Shown here one piece after another: positions 18,742 through 28,049 of a stretch of 64,000 nucleotides of DNA (the stretch's first letter is position 1; each line of letters begins with the position of its first letter). The notes under the pieces are model-generated. The model had not been told where the DNA came from, ran no database searches, and was given only the letters and a program-made list of their open reading frames with translations. This DNA comes from Emiliania huxleyi CCMP1516 (Eukaryota; Haptophyta; Isochrysidales; Noelaerhabdaceae). The stretch lies in contig NW_005201403.1 of the NCBI RefSeq assembly GCF_000372725.1, positions 39,059 through 103,058 of the forward strand, written 5' to 3'. A program made the translations under genes and the position numbers.

Positions 18742-19617
18742 ATGCGGGAGGCGTCAGAGTGGCGAGGACGGCCAGTTCTGCCCGCTGGACGGGCTATTCA
18801 GCAGATCTATCGCAAAGAGGGCGATGGAGCGGAGGCACGCCGCAGCGGCAGGCAAAATGAAATGGTGCGAAAACGCTCTCCCTGTGCCGCCCCCCCCCTT
18901 CCTCCCGCTCCCCCTGCGGGCTAGCTGCCATGGTTAGCTGCGCCGCCTATGCGGCTGCCGAAGACAGTCCACACTCAGAGGAGAAGGTTGCAGAAGGTAC
19001 GGCGGCCCGAGCACTTCCCGCAGGTGCTCTGGATGCACAGCACGGTGGCGAACCCCGTGTCGATGCCGTAGGCGGACGAGGGGGCGCCTCCGCTGCGCGT
19101 CGTGCGCGTCGCTCCCGCTTCGGGCGGCAGGCAGCAGCTCACCGAGCGTCCGCGCGTCTCGTACGACTCGGTGCGTTGGAATGCGGAGCATAGTGAAGCC
19201 GCTTCGGTGACCTTGGACGCCCACTCAAGCCGGGTGGCGTTTTGTGCCGGCGAGCTAGTTTGTGAGGATCTAGACGCGTTCCCCAGTGGCTGGAGCGACG
19301 TCTCGCTCCATGAGCGCCGCTCTCGTGCCGCAGCCGTGTAGCATCGCCCTGTGTGTGCGGGCACGCCTCGCTTTGCGACACGCGTTGGATGTGGGGCGGG
19401 TGGGGGGGTGGGGGGGGGGGGGGGGGGGCCTCCAAAATCTGACCCCCAACCTGCTGGGGCCCAGGGGATCCCGGGCCCAAAATTCCCCAAGGGGCAAGGC
19501 GTCGTGAGCTCCGCCGACTGGAGCGCGGTGCTCGCGCCGTTTGGCGTGGTGCGCGAGAGCGACCCCGCGGACTGGCGGCGCCTCGTCTCGGTCAGCGGGG
19601 GGGCGGCGCGCTGGTGA
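18742..19617 (+). CDS. Possible exons of an unidentified gene
   Basis: Around 19069-19341 a plus-strand frame (ADEGAPPLRVVRV, ERPRVSYDSVRWNAEH, AFCAGELVCEDLDAF) has strong G/C third positions and follows a TAG acceptor (CCGTAG|GCGGAC). A preceding piece reads QVLWMHSTVANPVSMP. After an 18-bp poly-G tract (19411-19428) another piece, SSADWSAVLAPFGVV and DPADWRRLVSVSG, ends at 19617. The pieces could be one gene or a continuation of the upstream SDR-like gene, but I cannot join them with certainty and no family is recognisable. The opposite strand is also open here, so confidence is low. Confidence 0.3.
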
Positions 19618-20206
19618 CGCTTCGAGAGAATCGAGACGGACGAGCTGGACGTGAAGCCGGACGTGACGCCCTGGAGCTGGCGCGTTTCCCGGGGCGACCC
19701 CGTGGGAGAAAGGACTAAGGCGGCCCTTCGGTTCCTGTCGACAGTTAAGGTAAGGTAAAAAGTAAGGTACACTTCTCCACAGACCACACACACGGCACAC
19801 GCCTCGTCACGCTCACGGAGCTCACGCGCGGCGTGTTGCACCTCGATCCTGTATCGTGTTTGCAAACGTTATGCCCCCCCCTCCCAAATCGCCAGCGTGT
19901 GTCTGTGTGCGACGTCGTGCTCGTGACTGTGAGGTTCTGTCTATGTATGGTAGGAAGGTGAAGAACAGTCAGGCTCGTAGGTAGGTAGGTAGAAAGGCGA
20001 AGAACAGCCAGGCTCGGACTGGACACCAACGCGGTATGGGTGGACGCGAGACAGATGATGACGACACGCACGAGCGACACACAGACACAAACAAGCTCAC
20101 AAGACACACAGCCAGCTCGGACTAGCCGAGCAAAAAAAACACCTCCAGCGCGCCCACAGCTGCGGCGCGCTTTCGACTTCCGCCTCCCGTCCCAGACAGT
20201 CGCCGA
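19618..20206. other. Intergenic containing repeat R-A copy 2
   Basis: Apart from R-A (19987-20117) and a preceding partial tandem of its head (CAGTCAGGCTCGTAGGTAGG near 19955-19990), nothing is recognised. A GGTAAGGTAAAAAGTAAGGT run is at 19748-19767. Confidence 0.5.
19987..20117 (+). repeat. Dispersed repeat R-A, copy 2
   Basis: It matches 298-425 over ~128 bp, including the shared block CAGATGATGACGACACGCAC. It ends 90 bp before the ATG at 20207. Confidence 0.8.
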
Positions 20207-22703
20207 ATGTGGTGGCTGGTGTTCTCGTTGGCACGCCATGGCGAGCAAGCGGCGCTGGTCAAGCTCCGCGGTGGCGCCAAGGGCGGCGGCGGCGGCGGCG
20301 GCACGGAGGGCGCCTCGGCAGCGTCACTCCGGGAGCTAAAGTCGCTGCTGGAGACGCTCGAGTCTCGCGTGGTCGCCCTCGCCTCCCCGGCTGAGGGAGA
20401 GGGCAGCGGTGGTGCGACGGCCGAGCGGAGGGGCGCTGGCTCGGGCAGAGTGCTCGGCGGCCGCGATGTGAGCGGGCCTGACACCAGTGGGGCCGCCGTG
20501 ATGGTGGAGCCGTCGGCGGGAGATCGCGTTCGCGTCCGGGCCGAGGTGAGCCGGCCGCGGTATGAGTGGGGCGGCGTGCGGCGCGGCGCTGTGGGCACGC
20601 TCCTGAGGTTCTCGGGCGACGAGTGCATCGTGGACTTCCCCGCCTGCCGCCGCTGGCGCGGGCTCCTCTCCGAGATGGAGAGGGTGACGGCCGCGGAGCA
20701 GGTTAGGGTTAGGGTTAGGGTTAGGGTTAGGGTTAGGGCTCCTCTCCGAGATGGAGAGGGTGACGGCCGCGGAGCAGGTTAGGGTTAGGGTTAGGGTTAG
20801 GGTTAGGGCTCCTCTCCGAGATGGAGAGGGTGACGGCCGCGGAGCAGGTGCCTCACGTCTCTCTTTTCCTCCCTCTCCCTCACCACGCGGGCGCACAGCC
20901 GCTCAGCTGGCTCAGCCGGCGCCCCCTCACCTAGCTTCCCTCACCCAGGTGCCTCGCGTCGGAGACACGGTCCGGCTCCGCCCGACAAGCCGGCCGCCGG
21001 CGCTCGCCTGGCCCTCTGTCGCAGGGCCGGCTGCCGAGGCGGCCGGCGGGGCGGAGGCGGGCCTGGCGGAGGCAGAGGCGAGTCGGGGAGGGAGGGAGGG
21101 GGTGCGTCTGGCGGTCGTGGTCGACCTCCTTCTCGACGACGAGGAGAGGGAGGTGTGCCAGCTGCGGGCGGCCGCCGGCAACCGCACCGCCGCGCCTGAG
21201 CGCCCCGCCGAGGCGGAGGGCGGTGGCAGCCGGCTGGCTGGTAGCTGGCTGGCCTTGGTCGATGAGGTGGAGGTGGTGGATGCGGCGTCGGGCGTGCCGG
21301 TCGAGCCCACCCGCCGCGGCAGCGACGGCGCCGCAGGCTCGCACGCGCAGGGACCAGAGGCGGCGGCGGCGGCGGCCCTTTCGTCGCTCGCGGCATCCGG
21401 AGCGCTCGAGGCGGCGCTGGGCGAGCGGTCGGCACGCGCGGATGTGCGCTCGCCCGGCGCCCTCGCCACGCGGCTGGGCTGGGCGCTCGGCGCCTCCGCC
21501 GCTCGCGCTGTGGCGAGCGGCAGCCTGGGCCCTCGAGGCGCGCCCTTGGGCCCTTGGGCCAGCCGTACAAGCCGGAGGGCGGGGCCCAGAGGAGCCTTCT
21601 TGGAACCCTCTTGGAGCCTTCCTGCAGGCCAGCCAAACAAGCCGAAGGGCGGGGCCGCGGGCACCAAGGCGGACTCCCCCGACAAGGCGGCGGAGGCCGC
21701 GGCGGCGGCGGCGGCGGTCGGCGGCGCGCGGGTGGGCGGGTTCGCCGCCTCCCTCGCCCTCCACCTCGCCCGCGGCTTGTCCCCGTTCCTTTGGTTTCTG
21801 TGGACTCTCGGCTCGCGCCTCTCGCTCCTCCCGCGCCGCCCAGCACATGGCGAGGACGTGTCCAGGACACGTCCCGTAGGCGCGTACCTCTCCCTCCTCG
21901 CCGTCCTCGCCGACACATCCCTCTCGCGCCTAGTCGCCACCGCCGCCGCGACACTCCCCGCGCTGCTCGGCGCCCCCGCCGCCGCCCGCGGCCTTGCACC
22001 GCCGCCGCCGGCCAGCAGCTCGGTGCCGCCCGCGCTCTTTGCTTTGATGCGGCTCCCATCGATGGTCGCGAGTGGCGCGCTGCTGCACGCTCTCTGCCTC
22101 AAGCCGGTGCTGCCTCGCTGTCTGCGCTCGCTCGCGTGCGGCTTCGAAGAGGGCTTTCGCGCCGCGACGCGCGGCGGGTGGCGCAACGGCGCCAACGCCG
22201 CGGCGCGTGCCGCTCTTGAGCGCGAGGAGGCGCTCACCCACCTCCGCCCCCTCCCTTGCCCCCTTCCTGCCCCCGCTCCGCCCTCCCCAGTCCCCTGCCC
22301 GCCCCCTCCCGGGAGGCCGCGCTCGCTGTGCAAAAAGGCGCTGCTTCGCTCCGTCTCCGGATCGCTGCGGCGCGCCGCAGCTGTCGTGCAGGCGCTTCGG
22401 CCAGAGAGCCTCTCCCCCCGCTTCTCCCCCCGCCTCTCCCCCCGCCTCTCCCCCCGCCTCTCCCCCCGCCTCTCCCCCCGCCTCCCCCCCCGCCTCTCCA
22501 CCCGCCTCTCCACCCGCCTCTCCACCCGCCTCTCCCCCACCAGCTGGATTGAGCACGCCGGCATCACATTGAGCTCTCCCCCGGACAATCAGGCGGCGCG
22601 CGCTTCGTCCATCTCCATCGCAGTCCTCGTTGCTGTCGAGTGGCTCTCGCGCCAGCTCCCGCTGCCGCCGCAACCATTAAGCGATGCTTCGACTATCAAT
22701 TGA
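20207..22703 (+). CDS. Large protein with MIB/HERC2-like (KEG-type) repeats
   Basis: ATG 20207 opens MWWLVFSLARHGEQAAL, a Gly-rich stretch and a short helix (SLRELKSLLETLESRVV). Then GDRVRVRAEVSRPRYEWGGV ... GTLLRFSGDECIVDFP ... WRGLLSEMERV matches the MIB/HERC2/KEG small beta-barrel repeat. After the intron, VPRVGDTVRLRPTSRPPALAW begins a second copy. Such repeats mediate protein binding in Mind-bomb, HERC2 and plant KEG ubiquitin ligases; no RING or HECT domain is seen. Exon 1 ends at GAGCAG|GT (20702, or either of two duplicated copies) and exon 2 follows CTCACCCAG about 20950. The downstream frame stays open to 22703 and includes ALALHLARG, LRSLACGFEEGFRAATR and ALEREEALTHL, but carries at least two further repeat-bearing introns (near 21590 and 22410). 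Overall function unknown. Confidence 0.5.
20660..20848 (+). repeat. Triplicated exon end with (TTAGGG)n filler
   Basis: A 42-bp exon end (GGGCTCCTCTCCGAGATGGA ... GCGGAGCAG) occurs at 20660-20701, 20736-20777 and 20806-20847. The gaps are (GTTAGG)5 and (GTTAGG)4-type arrays. After the third copy the sequence runs into GTGCCTCACG, a normal-looking donor. All three copies place GAGCAG|GT at the same point. Confidence 0.92.
21556..21656 (+). repeat. Duplicated exon start with 11-bp filler
   Basis: GGGCCAGCCGTACAAGCCGG (21556 on) and GGCCAGCCAAACAAGCCGAA (21627 on) are diverged copies of ~30 bp. Between them lies CTTGGAACCCT CTTGGAGCCTT CCTGCAG, i.e. 11-bp units ending in a 3' splice site. Confidence 0.75.
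22415..22540 (+). repeat. 12-bp minisatellite CCGCCTCTCCCC
   Basis: About ten copies; the last ones change to CCACCCGCCTCT. It probably lies in an intron of the MIB-like-repeat gene, though the frame stays open through it. Confidence 0.85.
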
Positions 22704-23274
22704 AGGCGGAGGGTGAGCCAGTGCAGCCGCCGGCACAAGGAACCGAAGCCAACGTTGCTGGCGTGGAAGTCCAAACAAAGAGGCGAGAGAAGTGCACTGT
22801 GCGGTTGCGGGATGGGAGGCAGTCTCAGGCGCCTTTATCGCAGCGTGTGAGAGTGTCTGGGTGAGGTTTGCGGAAGCGAAGTGGCCGCGCGTGTGTGGTT
22901 CTGGAGAACGCGAGAGTTCTGAGAGTTCTGTATTATTTGATGCGAGCACCCGTTCCCCCCCGGAATTCGCAAACAATGTGTGACGAAACGCAAACGGCGG
23001 TTTAAAAAGTGATTGCTTTTGACTTTTGTGTGGCACCATGTGGTGCAAATGTAGAGCTATACACCTAGAGGTAGAGCTACACGCACACACGGTGTGTGTG
23101 TCTGTGTTATAATAGGACATGGACACCGACATGAAAGCTGCGCTGTTGTGAGGTGTCTATCATGTTCATGTATGTGTCTGTGTCCAATGCGTGTGTACAG
23201 AGCGGCCACAGCGCATGAGTACCCATGATCATCTGGGTGCCGACCCGTCTATATCTAGCCGTCTTTCTCTAGAG
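22704..23274. other. Intergenic between convergent genes
   Basis: No gene seen. It holds AT-richer sequence with short GT runs (23094-23104) and AGAGCTACAC-type repeats near 23050-23090. Confidence 0.45.
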
Positions 23275-26144
23275 CTACCTCTTCCCCTTCTTGCCGCCGA
23301 ATCCGCGCACGGAAAGCGGCACGAGGCCATACCGGCGCTTGGGCTTCACAGCAGGTGGCGCAGACGCCGTGGCCGCCGTTCTCGTTCGCTCCTTCCCGGC
23401 CGGCGGCCGCGCCGCCGGCGCTGCGCCGAATGCCGGCGGCCTCGCAGCAGCGGCCGCGGCGATCGCCGGCGCCTCGGCGTCAGAGAGGCGGTTGTAGCCG
23501 CGGGCTGCTGGCGGTGCGGGCGCGCCACGCCTCTTCGTTGAGAAGTCGGCGAAGGAGAGCGAGAGCTCGGAGTAGGTTTGCTCGAGGCCTCGCGACCTCC
23601 GGCTCAGCTCGAGCAGCCGCGCCTTGACGAGGAAGACGAGGAAGTGTCTAGGAAGTGTCTAGGAAATGTCTAGGAGCAGCCGCGCCTTGACGAGGAAGAC
23701 GAGGAAGTGTCTAGGAAGTGTCTAGGAAATGTCTAGGAGCAGCCGCGCCTTGACGAGAAAGACGAGGAAGTGTCTAGGAAGTGTCTAGGAAATGTCTAGG
23801 AGCAGCCGCGCCTTGACGAGGAAGAAGAGGACCTGCGCACAGCCGACAAGGGTGAGCGGGGGGAGGGGGGGAGGCGCATCGCCTCGGCGAGGGGCGAAGA
23901 GGACCGTCATCGCGGGAAGTGTCTAGGAAGTGTCTAGGAAATGTCTAAGAGGACCGTCATGGCGGGAGCGAAGAGCAGCACGGCGAGAGTGGCGCCCTGC
24001 CCGTCGCGGGCGAGGAAGCGACCCGCCATCGCAGAGACGGAGGAGGCGCCTGCAGGAAGGTTCCAAGAAGGTTCCAAGAAGGTTCCAAGAAGCGACCCGC
24101 CACCGCAGAGACGGAGGAGGCGCCCGGCGGCGCCGCGCGCTGCGCCTCCTCGCCTGCGGGCAGCTAGAGGCGTCAAGAGAGTACCGCTCGCAAGCTCGCA
24201 GCGCGCGCTGCGCTCCCTCGCCTCGAGCGACCAGCGACTCCACCTGCTCGTCGATGAGCCAGCCAAAGGGGACGAACGTGTCGCGCAAGACGAGGACCTG
24301 CCGCGGCGCGACAGAGCCTCAAGGCCGCAGAGAGGGGGTGGGGTGGGGTGGGGTGGGGGCGGGGAGAGCGGGCACCCATCCCCATCCGACAAAGAAGGCC
24401 ATCGCGCCCGAGATGAAAGCCCTCTCTGACTGGGCGCGGTCCTAGGCCGAGATCGACCGAGATCATCCGAGATCACCCGAGATCTTCCGAGATGAGAGCC
24501 CTCTCTGACTGGGCGCGGCCTTCGAGATGGCGCCGTCGCCGCCGCCGACAAGGCAGAGCCAGAGGACGCATCCGGCGGTGAGGGCGAGAGTGACGGCGAG
24601 GTTCTGCAGCGCGACGTGCAGCGTCGGCTTGGCGTACAGGGTGGGGACGAGGTCGCACACGACGTCCGTCCACGCGCAGCCCGCTACCCACCCGAGCGTG
24701 GCCTGTGGGCGCGGCTGGGCGGGTCGCGGAGAGGAGCATCGGAGATGTGCACGCGTGGGCCATCGCTGCAACGTGGCCTCGGGTACTCTCGGCCCATCTA
24801 CGGCTCATCTCGGCCCCTCTCGGCCCACCTCGGCTCATCTCGGCTCCTCTCGGCCCCTCTCGGCTCCTCTCGGCCTGCGCGAGGTTGGAGAACTCGACCA
24901 GCGCCTCGTCCTTCTTTGCCTTCATCTCCAGCGCCGCCACGCGAGCCGTGTTCGCTCGCTCGCCCAGCTCCGGCTCGCCGTCGCGCGCCGCCGCCGCCGC
25001 CGCCGTCGCCTCCGCGCCCTCTGCGACGAAGTACTCCTCCATCGCCTCCAGCCAAGTCGCCACCGCTGACCCGACCGCGGTGATCGAGATTGCCCAAAAG
25101 ATGTAGATACGGGTCGTCACGCCGCCCTGGTCGGGCTCGACGCCGTGCAGCTCCATCTGCGCAGGGGGAGGGGCGGCCTGGGGCGAGGGGAGGAGGAGGA
25201 GGAGAGGGGCTCGCCGCGGATTTGTGGAGGACCGATGCCCAGGCCGACCACCACCGAAGATGCGAGGTGACCCGAGATTCCCCGAGATTGCCCGAGATTG
25301 CGCGCCTTTGTGAGGACGGACGTCCAGACGAGGAAGTGTCTAGGAAGTGTCTAGGAAATGTCTAGCCTTTGTGAGGACGGACGTCCAGACGACCATCACC
25401 GTAGTGGCTGCCGCCTTGGAGACCAGCTGCCAGATCGACTCGACCCAGTCCTCGAGCCAGTCGACGACCCTACCATGAAACTCTCTCCCTCATTCACTGC
25501 TACCTCGACCCAGCCCTCGCCGCAGCAGTCCGCCTCCCGCTGCCGCACTCGACCGACTGCGTGAAGGGCTTGAGCAGCGTGATGAGCAGCGTCGAGCCCA
25601 CCGTCACGAGCGCCGCCAGAGCGAGGTTGAGCCGCGTGCAGTCCGGCGCCTCCAGTGCTTCGGCTGCCGCTGTCCCGTTGAGCGCCGCCGGCATGTCGCA
25701 GAGCTCGGGCCGCGCTGCGCGAAGCTCTCGAAACAGCTGCAGAAAGGTATCGCCACCCGCCCAGCCGGCCAGCATGCCCGTCATGGACGGGACCGTCTCC
25801 GCGCCCGGCAGCGACGCGCATACAGACGAGCGCGCGAGGTGCTGGACGAGCCCGGCGACGACGCACAGACCCGCCGCGAAGCGCAGCATCGCGATTGACG
25901 AGGCTTGCTCTCCACCACCGCCCCACGGGCGAGGGTGGAGGTTGAAGATGTAGATGGAGAGCAGCTGGTGCCACGTGAACGAGAGGACATAGGCGGCCGT
26001 GCCGTCGAGGAAACCGCCCATGACACCGAGCTTGCCACTCATCGCCGAGTCGAGTGCGCGCAAGAAACCGCGCGTGTCTCCTCGCCGGACAGCGAGGCCG
26101 AGCGCCCGCTGCTGAGGAGAGAAGAGCGTCGTGAGCCACCCCAT
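23275..26144 (-). CDS. Polytopic membrane protein of unknown family, multi-exon
   Basis: ATG 26144 starts MGWLTTLFSPQQRALGLAV. Reading minus-strand exons in order: TM segments (AAYVLSFTWHQLLSIYIF, MLRFAAGLCVVAGLVQHL, LNLALAALVTVGSTLLITLL); VVDWLEDWVESIWQLV ... VWTSVLTK (~25470-25366); IYIFWAISITAVGSAVATWL plus a charged helix (~25150-24885); TLGWVAGCAWTDVVCDLVP and LAVTLALTAGCVLWLCLVGG (~24690-24525); ISGAMAFFVGWGW; DTFVPFGWLIDEQVESLV (~24290-24190); MAGRFLARDGQGATLAVLLFAPAMT then VLFFLVK; and a tail KARLLELSRRS ... ending KKGKR at 23275, rich in Ala/Pro and basic residues. I count at least eight TM helices. No known family or catalytic motif is recognised. At least five of its introns contain duplicated exon edges with minisatellite filler (separate entries). 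Confidence 0.6.
23611..23830 (-). repeat. 63-bp unit x3: exon end plus 11-bp filler
   Basis: A 30-bp segment (minus strand CTCGTCTTCCTCGTCAAG then GCGCGGCTGCTC) occurs four times, starting at 23611, 23674, 23737 and 23800 on the plus strand. Copies are separated by CTAGACATTTC CTAGACACTTC CTAGACACTTC. AAG|GC donors recur in each copy; the last coding copy continues into GAGCTGAGCCGG. Confidence 0.92.
23897..23967 (-). repeat. Duplicated donor region with 11-bp filler
   Basis: AAGAGGACCGTCAT(C/G)GCGGGA occurs at 23897-23917 and 23947-23967. The filler is ~30 bp of GGAAGTGTCTA units. On the minus strand both copies read GCNATGACG|GTCCTCTT, an exon end plus GT donor. Confidence 0.88.
24015..24126 (-). 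repeat. Duplicated exon start with (GGTTCCAAGAA)3 filler
   Basis: A 37-bp block beginning AAGCGACCCGCCA(T/C)CGCAG recurs at 24015 and 24090. On the minus strand the 11-bp filler ends CTTCCTGCAG|GCGCCTCC, providing the acceptor before the coding copy (ASSVSAMAGRF). Confidence 0.9.
24410..24520 (-). repeat. Duplicated exon edge with 10-bp CCGAGATCNN filler
   Basis: GAGATGA(A/G)AGCCCTCTCTGA and the following GGGCGCGG recur at 24410 and 24489. About five 10-bp units separate them. On the minus strand one copy follows AAG|GC (donor) and the other follows CCTAG| (acceptor). Confidence 0.9.
24776..24885 (-). repeat. 10-bp CTCGGCCCCT minisatellite in a GC-AG intron
   Basis: About ten units of CTCGGCYCNT. 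On the minus strand they follow directly on CGCAG|GCCGAGAGG; the intron ends CCCACAG|GCCACGCTC near 24695. Confidence 0.85.
25271..25392 (-). repeat. Duplicated exon end with 11-bp filler and 10-bp array
   Basis: GCCTTTGTGAGGACGGACGT and CCAGACGA recur at 25304-25331 and 25365-25392; between them lies GGAAGTGTCTA x3. On the minus strand both read TCCTCACAAAG|GC. A 10-bp CCCGAGATTG array follows (25271-25301). Confidence 0.9.
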
Positions 26145-26504
26145 GTGGAAGGGCGGCGCAGGCGGCGCAGCAGACGGCGCAGCACCGTGCAGCGTCTCGC
26201 GCGAGGCACTCAAGAAGGAAGGCCGCCGTATTTGGGAAGTTACTTTTTCTGCGGCTCCGGTGGTGTGCCGGTGATAGTACTAGCACGCGCCAGTTCGCAC
26301 CTGTGTCGAGCCTGTCTGCTGTGAGAGAGAGTTGTCTTGTCTAAATACTTTTTCTGAGCTGGCCAAGGAAACAAAGCAAGGCTCACATGGCATATCGCTC
26401 TCGGTCTTTCTCCTTCCTGAACCCGTGCTTTTTACTTTTACGTTCACACCGCGTCGCTGAAGGATAGAGCACTTGAGCACTTGAGCACTGACTGGATAGG
26501 GTCC

Positions 26505-26649
26505 GTCTGAACCACAGCGTGTCCCGACTCGACCGCCGGCGTCCCGGTCCGGGGGTGTTTCTTTTCTTACCATGTAGAGCAAGGTCGAGGGCGGGCCCTC
26601 TCGGGCTCGGGCCGCCCTCTCGCCCGCACCTCTGCGGGGCTTGCACGTG
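26505..26649 (+). repeat. ~145-bp direct repeat, copy 1
   Basis: From GTCTGAACCACAGCGTGTCC to GGGGCTTGCACG, copied at 27223-27372 with one 7-bp insertion (TCCGTTA) in the second copy. It contains GAGGGCGGGCCCTC and GGGCCGCCCTC, which can fold back. Confidence 0.85.
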
Positions 26650-27222
26650 GTAGCGGCGGCTCAAGATCCCAGCGATCTCGAGTTCTTCACGCTATCCACT
26701 GCGCCGCGGCTTCGCCGCGCCCATCCAAGCCCAGGGCTTGGTTTGCTGATAACCGCATCTCGCTCTGCGCATCTCTGAGGCTACCCGCGCGCCGACTGCT
26801 ACGCGCGCGGCGAGAGGCGCACCCCATCGGGGACAGGATTGAGGCCCCTGTACAAGCTCGGCAACGCTGCCGTCGTTGCCCTCCCGAGCCCTCAACACGA
26901 TGCCGCACATTGCGCAACCCGTTCTGCGCACATGCCGCAGGGAGGAGTTTTCACTCTCCCGTCCGAGTTTCTCCTTCCTGCAGGGCGAGAGACATCAGCC
27001 TCTCTACTTCCAGGAGAACATCTATGCCACACGCTATCCCTGGACGGTCCACAACCCACACTCTCGCTGCAGTCGATCCAGCCCTCGCACTCCCCACTGG
27101 AGATCTAGCCGAGGCCCCGGCGGACAGGATTGGAGCCCCTGTGCTGCGTCTGTGGTGATATGTGGGGGACACTTTCTCCTCCCTATTCATGTCAGTCACT
27201 CGACTGCGTCGAGGGGGGGGAC

Positions 27223-27372
27223 GTCTGAACCACAGCGTGTCCCGACTCGACCGCCGGCGTCCCGGTCCGGGGGTGTTTCTTTTCTTATCCGTTACCATGT
27301 AGAGCAAGGTCGAGGGCGGGCCCTCTCGGGCTCGGGCCGCCCTCTCGCCCGCACCTCTGCGGGGCTTGCACG
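27223..27372 (+). repeat. ~145-bp direct repeat, copy 2
   Basis: Second copy of the unit at 26505-26649, 718 bp downstream in the same orientation. Confidence 0.85.
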
Positions 27373-27867
27373 GGGTCGATTCCGCATGGACCATGGTACG
27401 GGACCCCTCGATCGTCTCGCCCTCCCTCTCTGGTGTGGTCATTGGGGGGGGTCCATAGCAAACACGGTACAGGATCGAGGTGCACGCTGCTGAGGCAGTG
27501 TCGCCCCCCCTCTCCCCGCTCCCCGGCGGTGATGGCGGTGTGACCGATCGAGCACGAGCTACAAGAAAGAAAGAGGAACTTGCTTGTTCAGCAAGCAGGA
27601 TCCGAGTTAGACCAGTGCACTACCATCTGCTTCACTGGGCCTGAGACCACCGGAACGCGGATAGAGACAAGCGGCCCGGGGGGCGGGGGAGCGAGTCTGA
27701 GAGAGAGTTGCATGCCACGTCCCACGAGGAAGCCGGGCCTGACTGACCTACAAACAAAGGAAAGAAAGGTCAAGTCGTGGCACAAGCTGGGTTGTGGCGC
27801 AGGCTCGGCGGCTGCGACGTATGGTCGGACCGATTTCTCGCGAAAAAGAAAGATCTTTCACCGCAAG

Positions 27868-27945
27868 GGCTCGACTCCAGAAAAAAAGAAAGAAAACAGA
27901 CAACCCAAGGGAGGGACGTGAGGACGGCACGCCGCCACCAGTATT
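27868..27945 (+). repeat. Dispersed repeat D1, partial copy (upstream of sulfotransferase)
   Basis: AAAAAAAGAAAGAAAACAGA, CAACCCAAGGGAGGGACG and GGACGGCACGCCGCCACCA. It ends ~104 bp before the ATG at 28050 and breaks off before the CACAGGG block. Confidence 0.85.
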
Positions 27946-28049
27946 TCTTAGCAGGAGTTAATAATGGCGCCACGTACTTCTGCAATATTGCTGTCAGGTC
28001 TGTGAGCGGCGCGAACGCCTTAGCGACCACCGCCGCATAATACTGTATC

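Larger units (their letters stand above)
26145..28049. other. Intergenic region with duplicated and dispersed repeats
   Basis: No confident gene. It contains a ~147-bp direct duplication (26505-26649, 27223-27372), a D1 copy (27868-27945) and poly-G stretches. A frame at 26876-27110 (HQPLYFQENIYATRYPW) is open but has weak codon bias and no match I recognise. Confidence 0.5.

Noticed and set aside
20702..20805. Chromosome end or telomere
   Set aside because: Only four to five TTAGGG units, flanked on both sides by duplicated coding sequence; interstitial, not terminal.
26560..26700. tRNA gene near the 145-bp repeat
   Set aside because: No T-loop GGTTCRAAYCC-type motif or cloverleaf could be drawn; only a GC-rich foldback.
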